NCBI RefSeq assembly: GCF_018860745.1
Contig: NZ_JAHKPY010000014.1
Span: forward strand, 248,001-312,000
Length of the DNA stretch: 64,000 bases
Source: Zobellia uliginosa
GTDB lineage: Bacteria; Bacteroidota; Bacteroidia; Flavobacteriales; Flavobacteriaceae
Reading direction: 5' to 3'
In this document: positions 61,129 through 64,000 of the stretch, one piece after another
How positions within the stretch are numbered: position 1 is the stretch's first letter
Layout of the letters: each line of letters opens with the position of its first letter
Notes under the pieces: model-generated
Seen by the model: only the letters and a program-made list of their open reading frames with translations
Databases searched by the model: none
What the model was told of the DNA's origin: nothing
Program-made: the position numbers and the translations under genes

Positions 61129-64000
61129 TGTTCTTGAAATAGTCTTTTACCCTGTTTTGAAAATTTTGGCGCAAAGGTAAGCTTTGTCTGTTTAAAATCT
61201 CTACTTCGTTACGATAATTCTCTAAGAATGAGGGCTTAGTAATAATAGGGTTTTGAAACTGACTGGTATTTGTATTACTCTCTTTTTTAGACTTCCTCCC
61301 TTGTTTAAGGGATGCATTTTCTAATTTCAGCATTTCATACTGAATGTTATTTATCTTAGTTTGGCTTCTTTGGGTAACCCCATTTTCCAAAAGGTCGTTC
61401 TCAAAATCCTCCATTTGCTTAATAAGCTTCTGAGCCAATTTTTTATCGCCTGCATCCATCATATCCTTGAGTTGCTGCTCTAACTTACCCCGCAACATTT
61501 GCTGCTCTTTATAAATCTCATAAATTTCCTGCAACTCCGATTCAGAGGGTTGTCCATTACCTGGTCCAGATTCACCGTTTTGATTCTGCCCCGCTTTTCC
61601 TTTTCCCTTGTTTCCTTCTGAACCTTCTCCTTGATCCCCACCTTCATTACCTCCTTTTTCGCCACTACCCTTTTTACCCTCTCCTGATGTAGAACCTTTT
61701 CCTTTTTCCCCTTGCCCTTCGCCTTCGCCGGATTTACCCTCACCAGACTCTCCTTTACCAGGCTTACCCTTTCCAGGCTTACCCATACCGCTCATTTTTT
61801 CCTTTAACTCCTGTTGTCCCTTAATGATATCCGGTAGTTGAAAACCACCCTCTTCGCCCTGTCCCTCTCCTTGACCGGACATCATACTCTGCTCCATATT
61901 ATCCAAAATATTGGCGAGAAAGTCAGATAAACTATTGGATGCACTAAGCACATATTTTTGGTAGGATACACCTTGGTATATTTGGTTTTCAGCAACACTT
62001 TCCAATGTTTTGTCCACATTATAATAGACCTCCGTAATCTGTTCGTTTACGAATTCAGAAAGCTCAGCTCTTCTTAGAGAAAGAGCAAACAGACTATCGT
62101 CAACATGCTCAAAAAGCTCACGTAACTCCTGCTGTTTATGTATAGCATTTGAAAATTGTGGACTATCTGAATCCACATCCTCCAGACTATCGTACAGTAA
62201 TTCTTGCTTAAAAGAGAAGGTGATTAAATTATCCAATATTTGCCGAAGCATTTCGGCGTCTTCCGTTATGGTGGATTCCCCTCCCGCCCCAGCAGCAGAT
62301 TTACTGAGTTGTTCACTCATTTCTTTCATCTTCTGCGCTGCAGACTTTTGTTTTTGTTTAGCTTTATCAGACTTTTCTTTTTTCTCACCACCCCCCGTAT
62401 CCTTAGATTGTTCCTTTTTAAGCTCTTTTAAAGCTTCATTTTGATCTTCCTTAACCCCAGACTCCCTATCTTGGCTTCGATCTATATTTAATGGTTTATT
62501 TAAATCTTCATTGTCCTTCTGAAGCTCATCAAATTCCTTTGTTATATCCTCAAAATCCTTGTTTAACTGTTCTTGGATATCTGTGTCCTCCAATGTATTT
62601 AGTGAATCCGCAGCTTTTTCCTGTTCGTTAGAAAGTTTTTCCAAGTCCCTAGCTAGCTGATTTACCTTCTCCGTAACATAATACCGCTTGGTCAATTCTA
62701 GCAACTGTTCAAGATTACGCTCACTGCTTTGCTGTTTCTTTCCCAATTCCTCTAACCTTTTTGAAAGCTCCTCTTTATCTATTTTATCAGCAATCTTATT
62801 TAACTCATCAAGTAATTTTTCATTCTTCTTAGCACGTAATTCTTGACGCTCTAAACGTTCCTGAAGTAGCTCGTTAAACTTATCATTACTTTCCAATTTG
62901 TTTAAGTTCTCTTTTAGCTGCTTACTAAACTCTTCCATTTGAATTTCCTGCTGTTGTTGCTTTTGTAGAAAATCCTTAATTTGATTTTGATCTGTAAAAT
63001 CTAGCTGATTCTTCTCTTTCTGCTCTTTTCTAATCTCCTTTAGGTCTTCTTTTTGTTCTTTGAACTGGTCTAACGACTTATCCAAATTATTGATAATAGA
63101 CTGCTGAGCCTCCAATTCCTTCTTTCTCAATTGACTCTCATCTAACAATGACAAGGAAAACACTTCGGATTTAGTTGATTTACCATTATGAATGGCATCA
63201 TTATCTACTGCCTCAAAATAAAAACTATACTGCTTATCCTCTAATAATTCCAGGCCTGAAGGGAAAGTATAATAAAATTGTTCAAAATTTCCTGATGGTG
63301 TGCTGAGCGGTATAACCTGACGCTTATCCGGTTCACCATCCCTATAACAAACAAGTTTTATACTCTTCAGTTTATAATCATCCGTGGCCTCTCCCGAGTA
63401 ATAGGCTAAATTGGGATTCAGGGAGTCCAAAACCTGTCTGACCTTGATAGCTGGATACGCATCTTTAATCACTGTAAATTCATAGGCTAGTTTCTCATAG
63501 TCATCCACATTATCATTTGATGTGGACACTTCATATCCCAAACTTTTATATACACGTTTCTGTAGAGAAAATGCACCGTCATCGACCAAAAAATCCTGAA
63601 TGGTATCCTTGGTGATTAAACGTACATTTTTGGTATTCTCCCCTTTGATATTCCAAGTGACCTTAGTGCCCTCCGGAAAAATTGCATTACCTGTACTTTT
63701 AATGGTTTCCGAAGCCCTACCCGTGTAATTAGGATAGTCTAACTTAACTTGAAAATCCTCAATAACTGGAGTCTTAAGCACCTGAAGTTGATAATCCCTT
63801 GATCTAACATCATTGGCCAAAAAATAAAATTTTGAGTTTTTTAAAGGAGGAGTGAACGTGTATAAGTACCGACCGTTATCTTCTCGTAAAAGAGACTGTT
63901 TTCCATCTATTACGATAAAAACGGTTTCCGGTTTAACCTCTCCTTTCGTAGTTACTTCAACAGTATGTTCCTTTGAATCCAAAACACGTAAATCATTAGA
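61121..64000 (-). CDS. DUF4175-type large envelope protein, 5' end beyond the window
   Basis: The frame is open to the right edge (it reads SNDLRVLDSKEH before any start), so the N terminus, normally with membrane helices, is missing. About 960 residues are visible. They comprise an Ig-like beta-rich region (roughly the first 270 residues), a very long charged coiled coil rich in Glu, Lys and Gln, a Gly/Glu/Lys low-complexity tract and a C-terminal helix pair. This matches DUF4175-type proteins of Bacteroidota, which are of unknown function and probably periplasmic. It overlaps ybeY by eight bases. Confidence 0.78.
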   Translation of the reverse strand, partial: SNDLRVLDSKEHTVEVTTKGEVKPETVFIVIDGKQSLLREDNGRYLYTFTPPLKNSKFYFLANDVRSRDYQLQVLKTPVIEDFQVKLDYPNYTGRASETIKSTGNAIFPEGTKVTWNIKGENTKNVRLITKDTIQDFLVDDGAFSLQKRVYKSLGYEVSTSNDNVDDYEKLAYEFTVIKDAYPAIKVRQVLDSLNPNLAYYSGEATDDYKLKSIKLVCYRDGEPDKRQVIPLSTPSGNFEQFYYTFPSGLELLEDKQYSFYFEAVDNDAIHNGKSTKSEVFSLSLLDESQLRKKELEAQQSIINNLDKSLDQFKEQKEDLKEIRKEQKEKNQLDFTDQNQIKDFLQKQQQQEIQMEEFSKQLKENLNKLESNDKFNELLQERLERQELRAKKNEKLLDELNKIADKIDKEELSKRLEELGKKQQSSERNLEQLLELTKRYYVTEKVNQLARDLEKLSNEQEKAADSLNTLEDTDIQEQLNKDFEDITKEFDELQKDNEDLNKPLNIDRSQDRESGVKEDQNEALKELKKEQSKDTGGGEKKEKSDKAKQKQKSAAQKMKEMSEQLSKSAAGAGGESTITEDAEMLRQILDNLITFSFKQELLYDSLEDVDSDSPQFSNAIHKQQELRELFEHVDDSLFALSLRRAELSEFVNEQITEVYYNVDKTLESVAENQIYQGVSYQKYVLSASNSLSDFLANILDNMEQSMMSGQGEGQGEEGGFQLPDIIKGQQELKEKMSGMGKPGKGKPGKGESGEGKSGEGEGQGEKGKGSTSGEGKKGSGEKGGNEGGDQGEGSEGNKGKGKAGQNQNGESGPGNGQPSESELQEIYEIYKEQQMLRGKLEQQLKDMMDAGDKKLAQKLIKQMEDFENDLLENGVTQRSQTKINNIQYEMLKLENASLKQGRKSKKESNTNTSQFQNPIITKPSFLENYRNEVEILNRQSLPLRQNFQNRVKDYFKNND
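61548..61884 (-). repeat. Low-complexity Gly/Glu/Lys/Ser tract inside the DUF4175-type gene
   Basis: About 110 codons of imperfect short repeats such as GKGKPGKGE, SGEGKSGEGEG and GEGSEGNKGKG. The tract is in frame and probably disordered. It could change length by replication slippage. Confidence 0.75.

Noticed and set aside
61548-61884. Possible CRISPR-like or minisatellite array
   Set aside because: The units are irregular, in frame and protein-coding, with no spacers.

Overview
The window is AT-rich chromosomal DNA from a Bacteroidota bacterium, most likely a marine member of the Flavobacteriaceae (my inference; the genus is not resolved). The evidence is a SusC/SusD pair, a PorE-like OmpA protein, families confined to this phylum (DUF4254, DUF6427, DUF6341, DUF4837, DUF4175-type), repeated TAnnTTTG promoter -7 boxes and almost no Shine-Dalgarno sequences. 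No tRNA, rRNA, CRISPR array or intact insertion sequence was seen.

Layout. 1-11.99 kb: a ferredoxin-reductase-like gene (+), then a compact minus-strand operon: TIGR04282-type glycosyltransferase, SusC, SusD, ABC substrate-binding lipoprotein, two permeases, ATPase, nucleoside hydrolase, patatin lipase. It reads as an outer-membrane-to-cytoplasm uptake route for a nucleoside-like compound. 12.3-17.3 kb: TetR regulator, family 9 glycosyltransferase, DUF4254, membrane proteins, purD. 17.5-43.6 kb: a surface-polysaccharide locus on the minus strand with a WecA-like initiator, a WbuB-like transferase, Wzx flippase, two Wzy/ligase-like proteins, a legionaminic-type nonulosonate pathway (legBCHGIF plus ptmE), wbpB/E/D for a diacetamido-uronic acid, rmlBACD for dTDP-L-rhamnose, a Wzz-like protein and a WbpI/WecB epimerase.

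Between the epimerase and the next gene lies a decayed second copy of wbpD and wbpB (43565-44063). 44.1-57 kb holds housekeeping and envelope genes: GH3, an M23 peptidase, tatA, the PorE-like protein, a DUF4837 lipoprotein, MltD-like transglycosylase, pgk, DNA polymerase III delta prime, DoxX and OmpH/Skp. 57-64 kb: a methyltransferase, a lipoprotein, mnmG between two parS-like palindromes, ybeY (whose last codons are one parS) and a DUF4175-type protein that runs off the right edge. The parS sites suggest this end lies in the origin-proximal part of the chromosome.

How the genes work together: the polysaccharide locus should supply undecaprenyl-linked repeat units containing rhamnose, a 2,3-diacetamido-uronic acid and a legionaminic-type acid, flipped and polymerised by the Wzx/Wzy proteins. 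The best leads are the relic wbp copy, the SusCD-ABC-nucleoside hydrolase operon with an attenuator-like leader, the parS pair, near-leaderless promoters and a phosphorylase-like DUF6909 protein.
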